Source: Kitasatospora purpeofusca
GTDB taxonomy: Bacteria > Actinomycetota > Actinomycetes > Streptomycetales > Streptomycetaceae
Assembly: GCF_000718025.1 (NCBI RefSeq)
Contig: NZ_JODS01000023.1
Location: 55,356 to 119,355, forward strand
Length of the DNA stretch: 64,000 nucleotides
Direction of reading: 5' to 3'
Positions 40,899 to 49,680 of this stretch are shown piece after piece. The first letter of the stretch is position 1. Each line of letters opens with the position of its first letter. A program made the position numbers and the translations under genes. Under the pieces are notes generated by a model. That model worked only from the letters and a program-made list of their open reading frames with translations. It did no database searches and had not been told where the DNA came from.

Positions 40899-41044
40899 CG
40901 GGGACTCCGTTCGTGCGGAGCGCGCCGAGGCGGCGCGGGCCGGTGGGGTCCCTTCCAGGATAGGACAACATGTGCGTACGCGTGCACCTATTGGGAAGAA
41001 GAAGACTCCCCGACGAACACCCGCAAGGGATGACGCGGCGCAGC

Positions 41045-41401
41045 TCAGTCGTGCGGCGGCAGCCCACTGATCTGGTGATCGGCCACGCTCAGCGCCTCCT
41101 GCACCAGCCGCCGCAGATGCCCGTGCCGCAACGCGTACACGACCCGGCGCCCGTCCTTGCGCGTGGACACCAGCCCGGCCAGCCGGAGCTTCCCGAGGTG
41201 CTGGCTGACCGACGGACGCGCCGCACCGGCCGCCTCGGTCAGCGTCGTCACATCCGCCTCCCCCTCACTCAGCCGCTGCAGCAGCGCGAGCCGGGTCCGG
41301 TCGGCCAACAGAGCAAGGATCCCGGCAGCGACATCCAGCCGTTCATCCCCCTCGGCCACCTGCGAGCCATGTGCACCTGATACTTGGAGGCTCCCGCTCA
41401 T
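41045..41401 (-). CDS. ArsR/SmtB-family metal sensor (KmtR-like)
   Basis: 118 residues with winged-helix core LALLADRTRLALLQRLSEG, VTTLTEAAGAARPSVSQHLG (recognition helix) and GRRVVYALRHGHLRRLV. The PSVSQHLxKLR helix and the C-terminal ALSVADHQISGLPPHD, rich in His and Asp, resemble mycobacterial KmtR, a Ni/Co sensor with C-terminal ligands. No alpha-3 Cys pair (as in ArsR or CadC) is present. ATG 41401 has GAGG close upstream; the frame is open to 41491 with a GTG start. It is upstream of the His-rich MFS gene and should repress it without metal. Confidence 0.82.
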   Translation of the reverse strand: MSGSLQVSGAHGSQVAEGDERLDVAAGILALLADRTRLALLQRLSEGEADVTTLTEAAGAARPSVSQHLGKLRLAGLVSTRKDGRRVVYALRHGHLRRLVQEALSVADHQISGLPPHD

Positions 41402-41516
41402 GACCTCATCGTAGACATCGCACGACCACGCCTCACCCTCCTGGCTTTTTTCGGCGGCTTCGGCTCCGACCCGAGCCCCGTGGAGGTTCACGCTGTACCA
41501 CCGCAGCGGAAGGTGG

Positions 41517-41999
41517 TCAGAGCTGGTTTGCCGGGTGCCTGGCGCTCCAGAAGCCGATGGTCGCCGCTCGCTGCTCGTCGAGGTTCACGACGTCTTCGGG
41601 GGATGCCGGGGCGAATATGTCGACTGTCCCAAGGGCTCCACTCGACAGTTCCGAGTGGTGAACATATGCCTCTCGCCCGTTGGTGAACTGCCGTAGTTGT
41701 CCGGAGGGGTGAACATTGGGCCGAGCCCCTTGGCAGCACAGCAGGCGGCCATCACGTTCCAGTTGTCGCCGGGCCTGAGCGAGGCAGTCGAGATAGTCGG
41801 TCCCACTGAACTCCGTACGTGAGCCGGCATCGAGGAGTTCGATCAGAGCCATGGAAGGATCGCCGAGACAGATGCTGACGTGACGAACCAGACCTGCCGC
41901 ATCGATGGTCTGCAGGCTAATCTCCTCGCTCCACTTGGGCCGAGGAACGCTATTGGCATCGGCCGCGTCCTGCTTGGGCCGGCCATTCATGTCAACCAT
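41517..41999 (-). CDS. Conserved protein of unknown function, atypical composition
   Basis: 160 residues. SGTDYLDCLAQARRQLERDGR then LLCCQGARPNVHPSGQLRQF, and AYVHHSELSSGALGTVDIF are blocks I have seen in a widespread but unnamed bacterial family found sporadically in unrelated genomes. Codon third positions are less G/C-biased than in neighbours, which suggests recent transfer. It has no signal or membrane segment. ATG 41999 is taken; ATG 41990 is an alternative. It is not in an operon. The 42000-42207 stretch upstream shows no gene. Confidence 0.65.
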   Translation of the reverse strand: MVDMNGRPKQDAADANSVPRPKWSEEISLQTIDAAGLVRHVSICLGDPSMALIELLDAGSRTEFSGTDYLDCLAQARRQLERDGRLLCCQGARPNVHPSGQLRQFTNGREAYVHHSELSSGALGTVDIFAPASPEDVVNLDEQRAATIGFWSARHPANQL

Positions 42000-42207
42000 G
42001 ATCTCTACCGTTTTCAGGTCAGGGAAGGCAGTGCCAGTGGCGGGCGACTGCCCGCTCGGCCGCCTCGCCGAGGGGAAGTTGTGCCACAGGTGCCACCGGC
42101 GACCTGGACGGCCTTCGGCGCTCCCGCGGTGACGCCCTCGGCGGGGAACGGACCCAGGACACCCGACAGCGCGGACGGCGACACCTGGGTCGCGGGGCGC
42201 GGGTGTG

Positions 42208-42699
42208 TCAGCGAGGGGTGCGGCGGACGCGGGTGCTCAGGGCGTCCTGGGATTCGACGTACTTCACCATCAGGCGGGCGAACTCCAGTCGCTCGCTCTC
42301 GGGCCATTCGGCGGTGATCTGCTCGAAGGCCGAACGCTGGTACTGGCGGAAGCGCTCCATCAGGTCCTCGCCCTCGGGGCTGAGGAGCAGGACTGTCCGG
42401 CGGCCGTCCTGCTGGGAGGCGGCGCGGACCAGATAGCCGGCGGAGATGCAGTCGGACACCATGCGACTGCCCACCGAGGGATCGACGCCCAGGTGCTCGG
42501 CGACGGCGCCGACGGTCACCTCGCGGCCGTCGTGACGCGCGACGTCCTGGATGACCCGCAGGACCAGCGTCCGACTGAGGTCCTTCTGGGAGATCGGGTC
42601 CTCGACATCGAGCAGCGAGGAGCGCCGCAGCCGCCCGAAGGCCGGCCCCACGGCGTTCAGGAGGTCCTCGCCCTCACCCGGACCGGGCTTCGTCGTCAT
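42208..42699 (-). CDS. MarR-family transcriptional regulator
   Basis: 163 residues. Winged helix: REVTVGAVAEHLGVDPSVGS (helix-turn-helix), RMVSDCISAGYLVRAASQQD and the wing GRRTVLLLSPEGEDL, all standard for MarR. A TAGGCT box (42706-42711) 6 nt before the ATG suggests a leaderless message. It is divergent from the NmrA-like gene across a 162-bp region; regulation of that gene and of itself is inferred. Confidence 0.9.
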   Translation of the reverse strand: MTTKPGPGEGEDLLNAVGPAFGRLRRSSLLDVEDPISQKDLSRTLVLRVIQDVARHDGREVTVGAVAEHLGVDPSVGSRMVSDCISAGYLVRAASQQDGRRTVLLLSPEGEDLMERFRQYQRSAFEQITAEWPESERLEFARLMVKYVESQDALSTRVRRTPR

Positions 42700-42741
42700 G
42701 CGGCCAGCCTATCCGCATGCGTGAACCGACGAAGACATGTG

Positions 42742-42770
42742 TTGACATGAAAACGTGTGCAAGACATCAT
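42742..42770 (+). promoter_or_regulatory. Promoter of the NmrA-like gene with repeat elements
   Basis: TTGACA (42742-42747) and CATCAT (42765-42770) are 17 nt apart. Two ACATG elements 5 nt apart overlap the -35 region and may be part of the MarR operator. Confidence 0.55.
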
Positions 42771-42861
42771 GCATATGTGGACGAGCACTTATCCTGCTGA
42801 GGTTAGCTCACTTGGGCCCGTCGGCCCTCACCACTCGACGAAAACGAACGGACTCCTCCCC

Positions 42862-43707
42862 ATGACCACCACCCTCGTCACCGGCGCTCGCGGCAAGGTC
42901 GGGCAGGGCGTCATCGCCCGCCTGCACGCCGCCGGGCACTCCGTGCGCGCCGCCAGCGCCCGCCCTGGCGACCTGACCGTCCCCGACGGCGTCGAGCGCG
43001 CCGAGCTCGCCCTCGACCACCCCGAGGCGTTCGGTGCCGCGCTGCACGGCGTCCAGCAGGTCTTCCTCTATCCCCAGCCCGCCGGCATCCACGCGTTCGC
43101 CGAGGCCGCCGAAGCGGCCGGCGTCGAACACGTCGTCCTGCTCTCCTCGTCCTCCGTGCTCGGCCCCGATGCCGAGAACGACCCGCTCGCGAGCCACAGC
43201 CTTCTCGTCGAGCGCGCGCTCGCCGACTCCGGCCTCAACTGCACCTTCCTGCGGCCCGATGCCTTCGCCAGCAACTCCCTCGGCTGGGCGTACTTCATCG
43301 GCCAGGGCCTGCCGATCCAACTCGCCCACCCGGATGCTCACATCGCACCCGTCCACCCGGAGGACCTCGCCGACATCGCCGCCGAGGCCCTGGCCGGCGG
43401 CTCCCTCACCGGCTCCGCGCCCACCCTGACCGGCCCCGAGTCACTCACCTTCCGCGAGCAGCTCGCCGTCCTCGCCGAGGCCCTCGGCCGCGAGATCGTG
43501 GTCGAGCGGATCACCCGCGCCGAGGCCGAGGAACAGATGGGACGTCACATGCCCGCTCCTGTCGTCACCTCCCTGCTCAACCTCTGGGAAGCCGCGACCC
43601 ATGGGCCCGCTCCCGTTCACGACACCACCCTGACCCTTCTCGGCCGCCCCGCGCGGACCTTCCGCCAGTGGGCCCACGAGAACACCGCCGCGTTCACCCG
43701 GGCCTGA
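42862..43707 (+). CDS. NmrA-like NAD(P)-binding SDR protein
   Basis: 281 residues. Start MTTTLVTGARGKVGQGVIARL has the atypical-SDR GxxGxxG motif; EHVVLLSSSSVLG and LRPDAFASNSLGWA follow, and there is no YxxxK catalytic pair. It resembles NmrA/QOR2-type redox sensors or NAD(P)H-dependent reductases. ATG 42862 sits behind CTCCTCCCC without a clear purine-rich site, but the Rossmann strand begins at residue 3. It is divergent from marR and followed after 43 nt by a second MarR-like gene. Confidence 0.85.
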   Translation: MTTTLVTGARGKVGQGVIARLHAAGHSVRAASARPGDLTVPDGVERAELALDHPEAFGAALHGVQQVFLYPQPAGIHAFAEAAEAAGVEHVVLLSSSSVLGPDAENDPLASHSLLVERALADSGLNCTFLRPDAFASNSLGWAYFIGQGLPIQLAHPDAHIAPVHPEDLADIAAEALAGGSLTGSAPTLTGPESLTFREQLAVLAEALGREIVVERITRAEAEEQMGRHMPAPVVTSLLNLWEAATHGPAPVHDTTLTLLGRPARTFRQWAHENTAAFTRA

Positions 43708-43750
43708 ACCGGCACAGTCCTCAAGGTCACAACCGACTCGGGAGAACGAC

Positions 43751-44164
43751 GTGAAACCCATCGGCTACTGGCTCAACCGCACCGACCTGGCCCTCACCAC
43801 CACCATGAACGCCATGCTCGCCGGATCCGGCCTCACCCGGCTGACCTGGCAGGTGCTCAACGTCCTCGAGGCCGACCCACAGGCCACCGACACCACCGTC
43901 CGCATGTCTCTGACCGCCAACGCCTCACCCGCCGAACTGGCCGACGTCATCGCCACCGTTCTCGCCAACGGCTGGGTCGTCCGACCGGCGGCGGAGCACC
44001 TCGCCCTGACCGAGGACGGCCGCGCTCGCCTCTCCCGGGTCGGCGAGCGTGTCGCCGCCTTCCGCGAAGCCTCGGTCGCCGGCGTCTCCCCCGAGGAGTA
44101 CCGGACCGCGGTCGCCGTCCTGGAGCAGATGACTCTCAATGTGGAGTCCGGCCAGGGGTGCTGA
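43751..44164 (+). CDS. MarR-like winged-helix regulator
   Basis: 137 residues. MKPIGYWLNRTDLALTTTMN and TRLTWQVLNVLEA start the fold; SPAELADVIATVLANGWVVR followed by LALTEDGRARLSRVGE gives the wing, as in short Streptomyces MarR proteins. A ribosome binding site GGGAGAACG lies 8-10 nt upstream. It is probably in one operon with the NmrA-like gene. It converges on paaK with 48 bp between the stops. Confidence 0.8.
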   Translation: MKPIGYWLNRTDLALTTTMNAMLAGSGLTRLTWQVLNVLEADPQATDTTVRMSLTANASPAELADVIATVLANGWVVRPAAEHLALTEDGRARLSRVGERVAAFREASVAGVSPEEYRTAVAVLEQMTLNVESGQGC

Positions 44165-44212
44165 GGCATGGCCCCGACGGGCTGGTGCCACCAGCGGACC
44201 TCGCGCCTCAGC

Positions 44213-45604
44213 TCACTTCTGCCCCTCCCCTCGACCCTCCCGGAGGTCCTCGATCCGGCGGATCTTGCCGACCGAACGCTCCAGCGTGTACGGGTCCACC
44301 ACCTCGACGTCCACACTCACCCCGACGCCGTCCTTCACCCCTCGCACAATCGCCCCGACGGCTTCCTCGCGCTGGCCGGGTCCGGCGTCCGGCCGCGCTT
44401 CGACCCGCACCGTCATGTGGTCCAGTCGGCCCCGTCGGGTCAGCCGCAGCAGGAAGTGCGGTGCGACGGCGGGCACCCGCAGCAGGATCTCCTCGATCTG
44501 GGTCGGGAAGACGTTGACCCCGCGCAGGATGATCATGTCATCGCTGCGCCCCGTCACCTTGGCCATCCGGCGGAACGCGGGGCGCGCGGTGCCGGGCAGC
44601 AGCCGGGTGAGGTCGCGAGTGCGGTAGCGGATGACCGGCAGCGCCTCCTTGGTGAGTGAGGTGAAGACGAGTTCGCCGCCCTCGCCGTCCGGCAGCACCT
44701 CGTCGGTCAGCGGGTCGACGATCTCCGGGTAGAAGTGGTCCTCCCAGATGTGCAGGCCGTCCTTGGTCTCCACGCACTCCTGCGCGACACCCGGCCCCAT
44801 CACCTCGGAGAGTCCGTAGATGTCCACGGCGTGGATGTCCATCCGCCGCTCGATCTCGGCCCGCATCTCCTCCGTCCACGGTTCGGCGCCGAAGACTCCG
44901 ATCCGCAGCGAGGTGCCGCGCGGGTCGACGCCCTGCCGCTCGAACTCGTCCAGCAGGGTGAGCAGGTAGGACGGGGTGACCATGATGACCTCGGGCCGGA
45001 GGTCCTGGATGAGGCGGACCTGGCGGGCCGTCATGCCACCGGACGCCGGGATCACGGTGCACCCGGCACGCTCGGCACCCGCGTGCGCGCCCAGCCCGCC
45101 GGTGAACAGGCCGTAGCCGTAGGCGATGTGCACCGTCTGGCCGGGCCGCCCGCCGGCCGCCCGGATCGAGCGGGCCACCACGTCCGCCCAGACGTCCAGG
45201 TCGTGCTCGGTGTAGCCGACCACGGTCGGCAGGCCGGTGGTCCCGCTGGAGGCGTGGATCCGGCGGACCTTCTCCTTCGGGACGGCGAACATGCCGAACG
45301 GGTAGGTGTCGCGCAGGTCCGCCTTGGTCGTGAAGGGGAAGCGGGCGAGGTCGGCGAGGGTGCGGCAGTCCTCGGGTGTCACACCGGCCGCGTCGAACTT
45401 CCGCCGGTACAGCTCGACGTTCTCGTAGGCGTGGCGCAGCGTGGCCCGCAGGTGTTCGAGCTGGTGCGCCCGCAGCTCCTCGGCGGTCATCCGCTCGCCG
45501 GCGTCCAGGAGTTCCGCCGGCGGTGCCTCGCCGAGACGCACCGGCGCCCGCACCTCTCCGCCCGGACCCACGGGCGTACCCGGATCCGTCGCTCCGCCGC
45601 TCAT
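44213..45604 (-). CDS. paaK: Phenylacetate-CoA ligase
   Basis: 463 residues of the ANL adenylate-forming family. ASSGTTGLPTVVGYT is the A3 P-loop-like motif, YGLSEVMGPGVAQEC the A5 motif, YRTRDLTRLLPG the A7-A8 hinge region, GRSDDMIILRGVNVFPTQIEE is diagnostic for PaaK, and a late SVGKIRRI supplies the A10 lysine. It activates phenylacetate to its CoA thioester with ATP. GGAGGCACG precedes ATG 45604. No other paa genes are nearby; a PaaR-like palindrome lies 24 bp upstream of the start. Confidence 0.93.
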   Translation of the reverse strand: MSGGATDPGTPVGPGGEVRAPVRLGEAPPAELLDAGERMTAEELRAHQLEHLRATLRHAYENVELYRRKFDAAGVTPEDCRTLADLARFPFTTKADLRDTYPFGMFAVPKEKVRRIHASSGTTGLPTVVGYTEHDLDVWADVVARSIRAAGGRPGQTVHIAYGYGLFTGGLGAHAGAERAGCTVIPASGGMTARQVRLIQDLRPEVIMVTPSYLLTLLDEFERQGVDPRGTSLRIGVFGAEPWTEEMRAEIERRMDIHAVDIYGLSEVMGPGVAQECVETKDGLHIWEDHFYPEIVDPLTDEVLPDGEGGELVFTSLTKEALPVIRYRTRDLTRLLPGTARPAFRRMAKVTGRSDDMIILRGVNVFPTQIEEILLRVPAVAPHFLLRLTRRGRLDHMTVRVEARPDAGPGQREEAVGAIVRGVKDGVGVSVDVEVVDPYTLERSVGKIRRIEDLREGRGEGQK

Positions 45605-45627
45605 CGTGCCTCCTTCAGAAATCGCTA

Positions 45628-45643
45628 CCGACCATTCGGTCGG
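45628..45643. promoter_or_regulatory. PaaR-like TetR operator upstream of paaK
   Basis: CCGACC-ATTC-GGTCGG, a perfect 6-bp inverted repeat with a 4-bp spacer, preceded by TA. This agrees with the ACCGACC..CGGT pattern reported for actinobacterial PaaR sites. Confidence 0.55.
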
Positions 45644-45769
45644 CCCTGGCCGGAGCCAAGTAATCCAGTGCCCGAACCACCTGTCAAGGCTCGGCACACC
45701 GGTGACCTCGCAGGTCGGCGCCCGTCGCCCTCGCTCAGAACTTTGCCCTCGCCCCCGGGCGCCAACCTG

Positions 45770-45825
45770 TGCCGATCGGCAGGTTCTCGCTCCGAAAAAA
45801 GGCGCCGGATCTATGCCGATCGGCA
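45770..45825. promoter_or_regulatory. Twin TGCCGATCGGCA palindromes upstream of the ABC operon
   Basis: The 12-bp palindrome TGCCGATCGGCA occurs at 45770-45781 and 45814-45825, 44 bp apart (about four helical turns), with an A-run between. It is 85-140 bp upstream of the ABC ATPase gene. The rest of the 45605-45909 gap holds the paaK operator and nothing else I can identify. Confidence 0.55.
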
Positions 45826-45909
45826 GATGGCAGGGCGCTGCCGACCGGGAAGGCTGGTCGCCGTCAGTCACCATCCCCACCCACGACCGGGAGAACGGAG
45901 CAGGGGCAC

Positions 45910-46857
45910 ATGAGCCGATCCGATGTCACACCCCACCTCGAACTGACCGACGTCAGCAAGGTCTACCGGGGCGGCAAGCACGCCGTCGACGGCCTCTCAC
46001 TGCGGCTCGGGCCCGGGCTGCTCGGTCTCCTCGGACCGAACGGCGCGGGCAAGTCCTCGCTGATGCGGATCGTCGCCACGGTGACCCGGCCCACCTCCGG
46101 ACGGATCACCTACCGGGGGGCCGACGTGCTCGCCCACCCCGATCTGCTCCGGCGCGAGCTCGGCTTCCTCCCGCAGGACTTCGGTGTCCACCCGCACCTC
46201 ACCTCGCGCGAGTTCCTGTCCTACCTGGCAGCCGCCAAGGGGCTTCCCGCCCGCGCCGCCCGGGCCCGGATCGAGGAACTGCTCGTGCTGGTCAACCTGA
46301 CCGAGGCGGTGCGTAGGCCGCTCGGTGCCTACTCGGGCGGCATGCTGCGGCGGGTCGGCATCGCCCAGGCGCTGCTCGGTGACCCGAGCGTCATCGTCGT
46401 CGACGAGCCCACCGCCGGCCTCGATCCGGAGGAGCGGGTGCGCTTCCGGAACCTGCTGAGCACCCTCGCCGAGGACCGGGTGGTGGTGCTGTCCACCCAC
46501 ATCGTCTCCGACATCGAGTCGGTGGCCGGGGACATCGCGGTCCTCGCCGGCGGGCGGCTGCTGCGCCGGGGCGGTCCGGAGGAACTGCTGCGCGGCCAGG
46601 CCGGCCGGGTGTGGGAGGTCCTGGTGGACGCGGGCTCGGTGGCGGCCGTGCAGCAGCACTTCGTGGTGAGCCGGATGGTGCGCGCGGGGGACGGGCGGGT
46701 GCGGCTGCGGCTCCTCGCCGACGTGCCGCCGACCGCCGAGGCGGTGCAGGTCGCGCCGGACCTGGAGGACGCCTACCTGGGGCTGGTCCGGTCGGTGCCC
46801 GACGGGCCCGCCTTCGCCCCGTCGGCCGCCGCGGCCCGTGCGGGGGTGCGGCGATGA
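45910..46857 (+). CDS. ABC transporter ATP-binding protein
   Basis: 315 residues. Walker A GLLGPNGAGKSSL near residue 40, Q-loop LGFLPQDFGVHPHLT, signature YSGGMLRRVGIAQALLGD, Walker B VIVVDEPTAGLDPE and the H-loop STHIV are all intact. The C-terminal part is the extension typical of DRR/CcmA-type exporters. It starts at ATG 45910 behind GGAGCAGGGG and overlaps the permease gene (ATGA). It probably works with that permease as an exporter; the substrate is unknown. Confidence 0.93.
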   Translation: MSRSDVTPHLELTDVSKVYRGGKHAVDGLSLRLGPGLLGLLGPNGAGKSSLMRIVATVTRPTSGRITYRGADVLAHPDLLRRELGFLPQDFGVHPHLTSREFLSYLAAAKGLPARAARARIEELLVLVNLTEAVRRPLGAYSGGMLRRVGIAQALLGDPSVIVVDEPTAGLDPEERVRFRNLLSTLAEDRVVVLSTHIVSDIESVAGDIAVLAGGRLLRRGGPEELLRGQAGRVWEVLVDAGSVAAVQQHFVVSRMVRAGDGRVRLRLLADVPPTAEAVQVAPDLEDAYLGLVRSVPDGPAFAPSAAAARAGVRR

Positions 46858-48572
46858 CCGGGAGCGTTCTTCACCCGTCCCGCCCGGACGGGTCCCGAGC
46901 GCCGACCGACCGTGCTCCGGGCCCCACCGCCGGTGGGTCCGAGCGGCCCGGCCCGGTGAGCCGGATCGGCCGGCTGGCGCTCGGCGACTTCCGGGACCGG
47001 ATCCGCCGCCCCGCCTACGCGGTGACGCTCCTGGCCGCGGTGGGCCTGGGCCTGCTCGCCGTCCCGCCCACCGACGGGCACTGGGCGATCCTCGCGCTCG
47101 GCTCCTACCGGGGGGAGTACAACAGCGCGTACGTCGGCGCGGCGACCGCGCTGGCGGGCGCGTTGTGGCTCACCCTCGGCGGGTTCTACGTGGTTCGCAA
47201 GGGCCTGGGCCGCGACGAGGAGACCGGGGTCGGCCAGCTCCTGGCCGCGGCCCCGCTGCGGAACGTCGATCTGATGCTGGCGAAGTTCCTCGGAAACCTG
47301 CTGGTGCTCGGTTCGATGCTCGGCTTGCTCGCACTCACCGCGCCCGCCCTGCAACTGGTCCGGGGCGAGGACCGCGCGCTCGACCCGATCGCGCTGCTGA
47401 CGCCGTTCCTGGTACTGACACTGCCGCTGCTCGCGGCGACCGCGGCACTGGCCGTCCTGTTCGAGACGGTGCCGCTGCTGCGCGGGGGGCTGGGCAATGT
47501 CACCTGGTTCGCCTTCGCACCGGCCCTCCTGATCGCCGGGGAGGCACCGGGCGCGCCCTTCGGCGGACTCGGCCTCGGCCCGGTGGCCGACTCGCTGCGC
47601 GACACGCTGGCCGCGCGCGGCGTCGACCTGGGCGGCGACGACTTCAGCCTCGGTCTGACCAGAATGGACTCCCCGCTGGAGGCGTTCCACTGGGACGGCG
47701 CGGACTTCGGGACCGGGTTCGTCGCCCAGCGGCTGCTGCTCGTCCTGCTCGCGGTGGCGCTGGCCGCGCTGCCGGCTGCCTGGTTCACCCGCTTCGACCC
47801 CGCGCGCGCCAGGGTTGCCGAGCGGCACCCCGACCGCACGGCGCCTGCCCCCCTTCCCGCGCCCGTCCCTGGTCCTGTCCACACGGCGGCTCCGCGCGTC
47901 GCGCCGCCGGCCGCACCCGGACTCGCCTCGCCCGCCTACCGCCGGTCCCGCTCCCGGTTCGGCTCCCACTACGGTCGGCTGCTGCTCGGTGAGGCGCGGA
48001 TCCTGTTCGCCGACGGCTCGCGCTGGTGGTGGCTCGGGGCGGCCGGCCTGGTGCTGGCCGGGCTCTCCGTGCCACCGGACACCGGCGTCGGCGCGGTGCT
48101 GCCCGCCGCCTGGGTCTGGCCGGTACTGCTCTGGTCCCGCCTCGGGAGCCGCTCGGCCGAGAACGACCTGGAGGTTCTGCTCCGCGCCTACCCGGCCGCC
48201 CGCGCCCGGCTGCTCGCCGAATGGGCCGCCGGGGTGCTGCTCACCGCCCTGATCGGCGCGGGTGTCCTGGTCCGGCTCGCCGCGGCCGGCGACGCCGCCG
48301 GGGTGGCGGCCTGGTCGGCCGGCGCCCTGTTCATCCCCTCGCTCGCCCTCGCCCTCGGCACCCTCTCCCGCACCCACCGCCTCTTCCAAGCCCTCTACCT
48401 GCCGCTCTGGTACCTGGTGGTGAACCAGATCGCCGCCGCCGACTTCATGGGCGCCGTCCGCCGCGCCGGCCACCCCGCCGGCCCCTCCCCCGTCCTGGTC
48501 ACCGCCGTCACCCTGTCCCTTCTCACTGTCGCCCTGCTCACCACGACGGCCCGCCGTGCGCTCCGCGACTGA
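46854..48572 (+). CDS. ABC-2-type transporter permease
   Basis: 572 residues with a charged, Pro-rich N terminus and about 12 hydrophobic segments in two sets (about 55-310 and 385-570) joined by a long Pro/Ala-rich loop. It looks like two ABC-2-type six-helix halves fused into one polypeptide. A large loop between helices 5 and 6 of the first half (DFSLGLTRMDSPLEAFHWDG) may be extracellular. It overlaps the ATPase gene by 4 bp, so it is the membrane partner. Confidence 0.85.
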   Translation: MTGSVLHPSRPDGSRAPTDRAPGPTAGGSERPGPVSRIGRLALGDFRDRIRRPAYAVTLLAAVGLGLLAVPPTDGHWAILALGSYRGEYNSAYVGAATALAGALWLTLGGFYVVRKGLGRDEETGVGQLLAAAPLRNVDLMLAKFLGNLLVLGSMLGLLALTAPALQLVRGEDRALDPIALLTPFLVLTLPLLAATAALAVLFETVPLLRGGLGNVTWFAFAPALLIAGEAPGAPFGGLGLGPVADSLRDTLAARGVDLGGDDFSLGLTRMDSPLEAFHWDGADFGTGFVAQRLLLVLLAVALAALPAAWFTRFDPARARVAERHPDRTAPAPLPAPVPGPVHTAAPRVAPPAAPGLASPAYRRSRSRFGSHYGRLLLGEARILFADGSRWWWLGAAGLVLAGLSVPPDTGVGAVLPAAWVWPVLLWSRLGSRSAENDLEVLLRAYPAARARLLAEWAAGVLLTALIGAGVLVRLAAAGDAAGVAAWSAGALFIPSLALALGTLSRTHRLFQALYLPLWYLVVNQIAAADFMGAVRRAGHPAGPSPVLVTAVTLSLLTVALLTTTARRALRD

Positions 48573-48846
48573 GTTCCGGACAGAACGGCGGCCTTCCACC
48601 GCGCAGGGAGGCATCCGCTGCCCGAGCCACTCCCCGCCGGTGGCCACCCGGGCACCGCCGAAGCGGTCGGGCAGCGGCCTCGCGCGCTTCGTCAGGAGGC
48701 CGACCCGGCGGCCCGGAGGGCGGCCTGGACCGGGCAGGACATGGGGCCATGGGCCGGGCCGAAACCCCTTGGACGGCGCCGGGACCAGCTCGCTGGAATG
48801 GGGGACGGTCACTTGCCGAAGTCGCAGGAGTCACAGGGAGGCGGCG

Positions 48847-49335
48847 ATGAGCGGGATCAGGCTGCACCTGTCGGTGCGCGACCTCACCGAGGTGGACCTG
48901 CCGTCCTGCGGCTGGGCCGGCTCTCCCAAGCACGTGCGCGAGCTGGTCCACCAGATCCGCCGCGCCGAAGCGGGCGAGGTCGACTACCTGGCGGTCTGCA
49001 CGCGGGTCGGGCTCCCGGTGGGGGTCGGCGGCATCGACTACACGGTCAGGCCCGGCGCCGGAACGCTCTGGCAGCTCGGCGTCCACCCGGCCCTCCAGTC
49101 CTGCGGGATCGGCACACTGCTGGTCCGCTCCGCCGAGCAGCGGATCGTCACCAGGGGCCCGACCCGCGCCGAACTCGCCGTCGAGGAGAGCAACCCGCGT
49201 GCCCTCGCCCACTACGGACGCCTGGGCTACCGGGCCTTCGGCCGCGAGCTCGAATCCTGGGACGTGGAGGCCGAGGACGGCTCACTCCGGCGGTACGAGG
49301 CGGCGTGCACGCTGATGGGCAAGGACCTTGCGTGA
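48847..49335 (+). CDS. GNAT family N-acetyltransferase
   Basis: 162 residues. LWQLGVHPALQSCGIGTLLV is the acetyl-CoA pyrophosphate loop (Q/RxxGxG/A, here QSCGIG) and VEESNPRALAHYGRLGYRAFG the C-terminal GNAT motif. GGGAGGCGGCG precedes the ATG. The substrate is unknown; it stands alone between the ABC operon (274 bp upstream, nothing seen in the gap) and the GntR gene. Confidence 0.88.
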   Translation: MSGIRLHLSVRDLTEVDLPSCGWAGSPKHVRELVHQIRRAEAGEVDYLAVCTRVGLPVGVGGIDYTVRPGAGTLWQLGVHPALQSCGIGTLLVRSAEQRIVTRGPTRAELAVEESNPRALAHYGRLGYRAFGRELESWDVEAEDGSLRRYEAACTLMGKDLA

Positions 49336-49655
49336 TGCCGGACTTCGCCGCGTTCGCCAGCGAAGCGACGGCAGCTCCGGTTCTTGTCGGGCGCCGTCGC
49401 CCACTCCCGGGTGCTGCTCGACCGCGGCGACGGTGAGGTCACCCGGACAGTCGCCGTGATCGGACGTCTCGGTCCCGGGGCCTTCCGATCGGCCGCCGCA
49501 CTTGCTGGACGCCCGGAGCGAGGATCCGCTCCCGATGCGGCCCTGCCCGGAATCCCCGACCCACCAGCCAACCCACCCAACGGCCAACAACCCACCTGAG
49601 CGGGGCCACCACCGGTCGCGCAACCGGCCGCCGACGGCACTGGCATCATTCCGCG
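49336..49655. other. Gene-free stretch before the GntR gene
   Basis: 320 bp without a convincing gene: the open frames lack start signals and known motifs. It holds short GC-rich segments only and ends at the GntR operator. Confidence 0.5.
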
Positions 49656-49680
49656 ATGGTGCTACTCTCACTAGCACCAT
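49656..49680. promoter_or_regulatory. Autoregulatory operator over the GntR start codon
   Basis: ATGGTGCTA (49656-49664) and TAGCACCAT (49672-49680) form a perfect 9-bp inverted repeat with a 7-nt centre. It covers the -10 candidate TACTCT (49663-49668) and the first two bases of ATG 49679, so binding would block both transcription and start-codon access. Confidence 0.7.

Noticed and set aside
49384..49599. 71-codon open frame before the GntR gene
   Set aside because: No ribosome binding site, no known motif, and composition typical of random GC-rich DNA.
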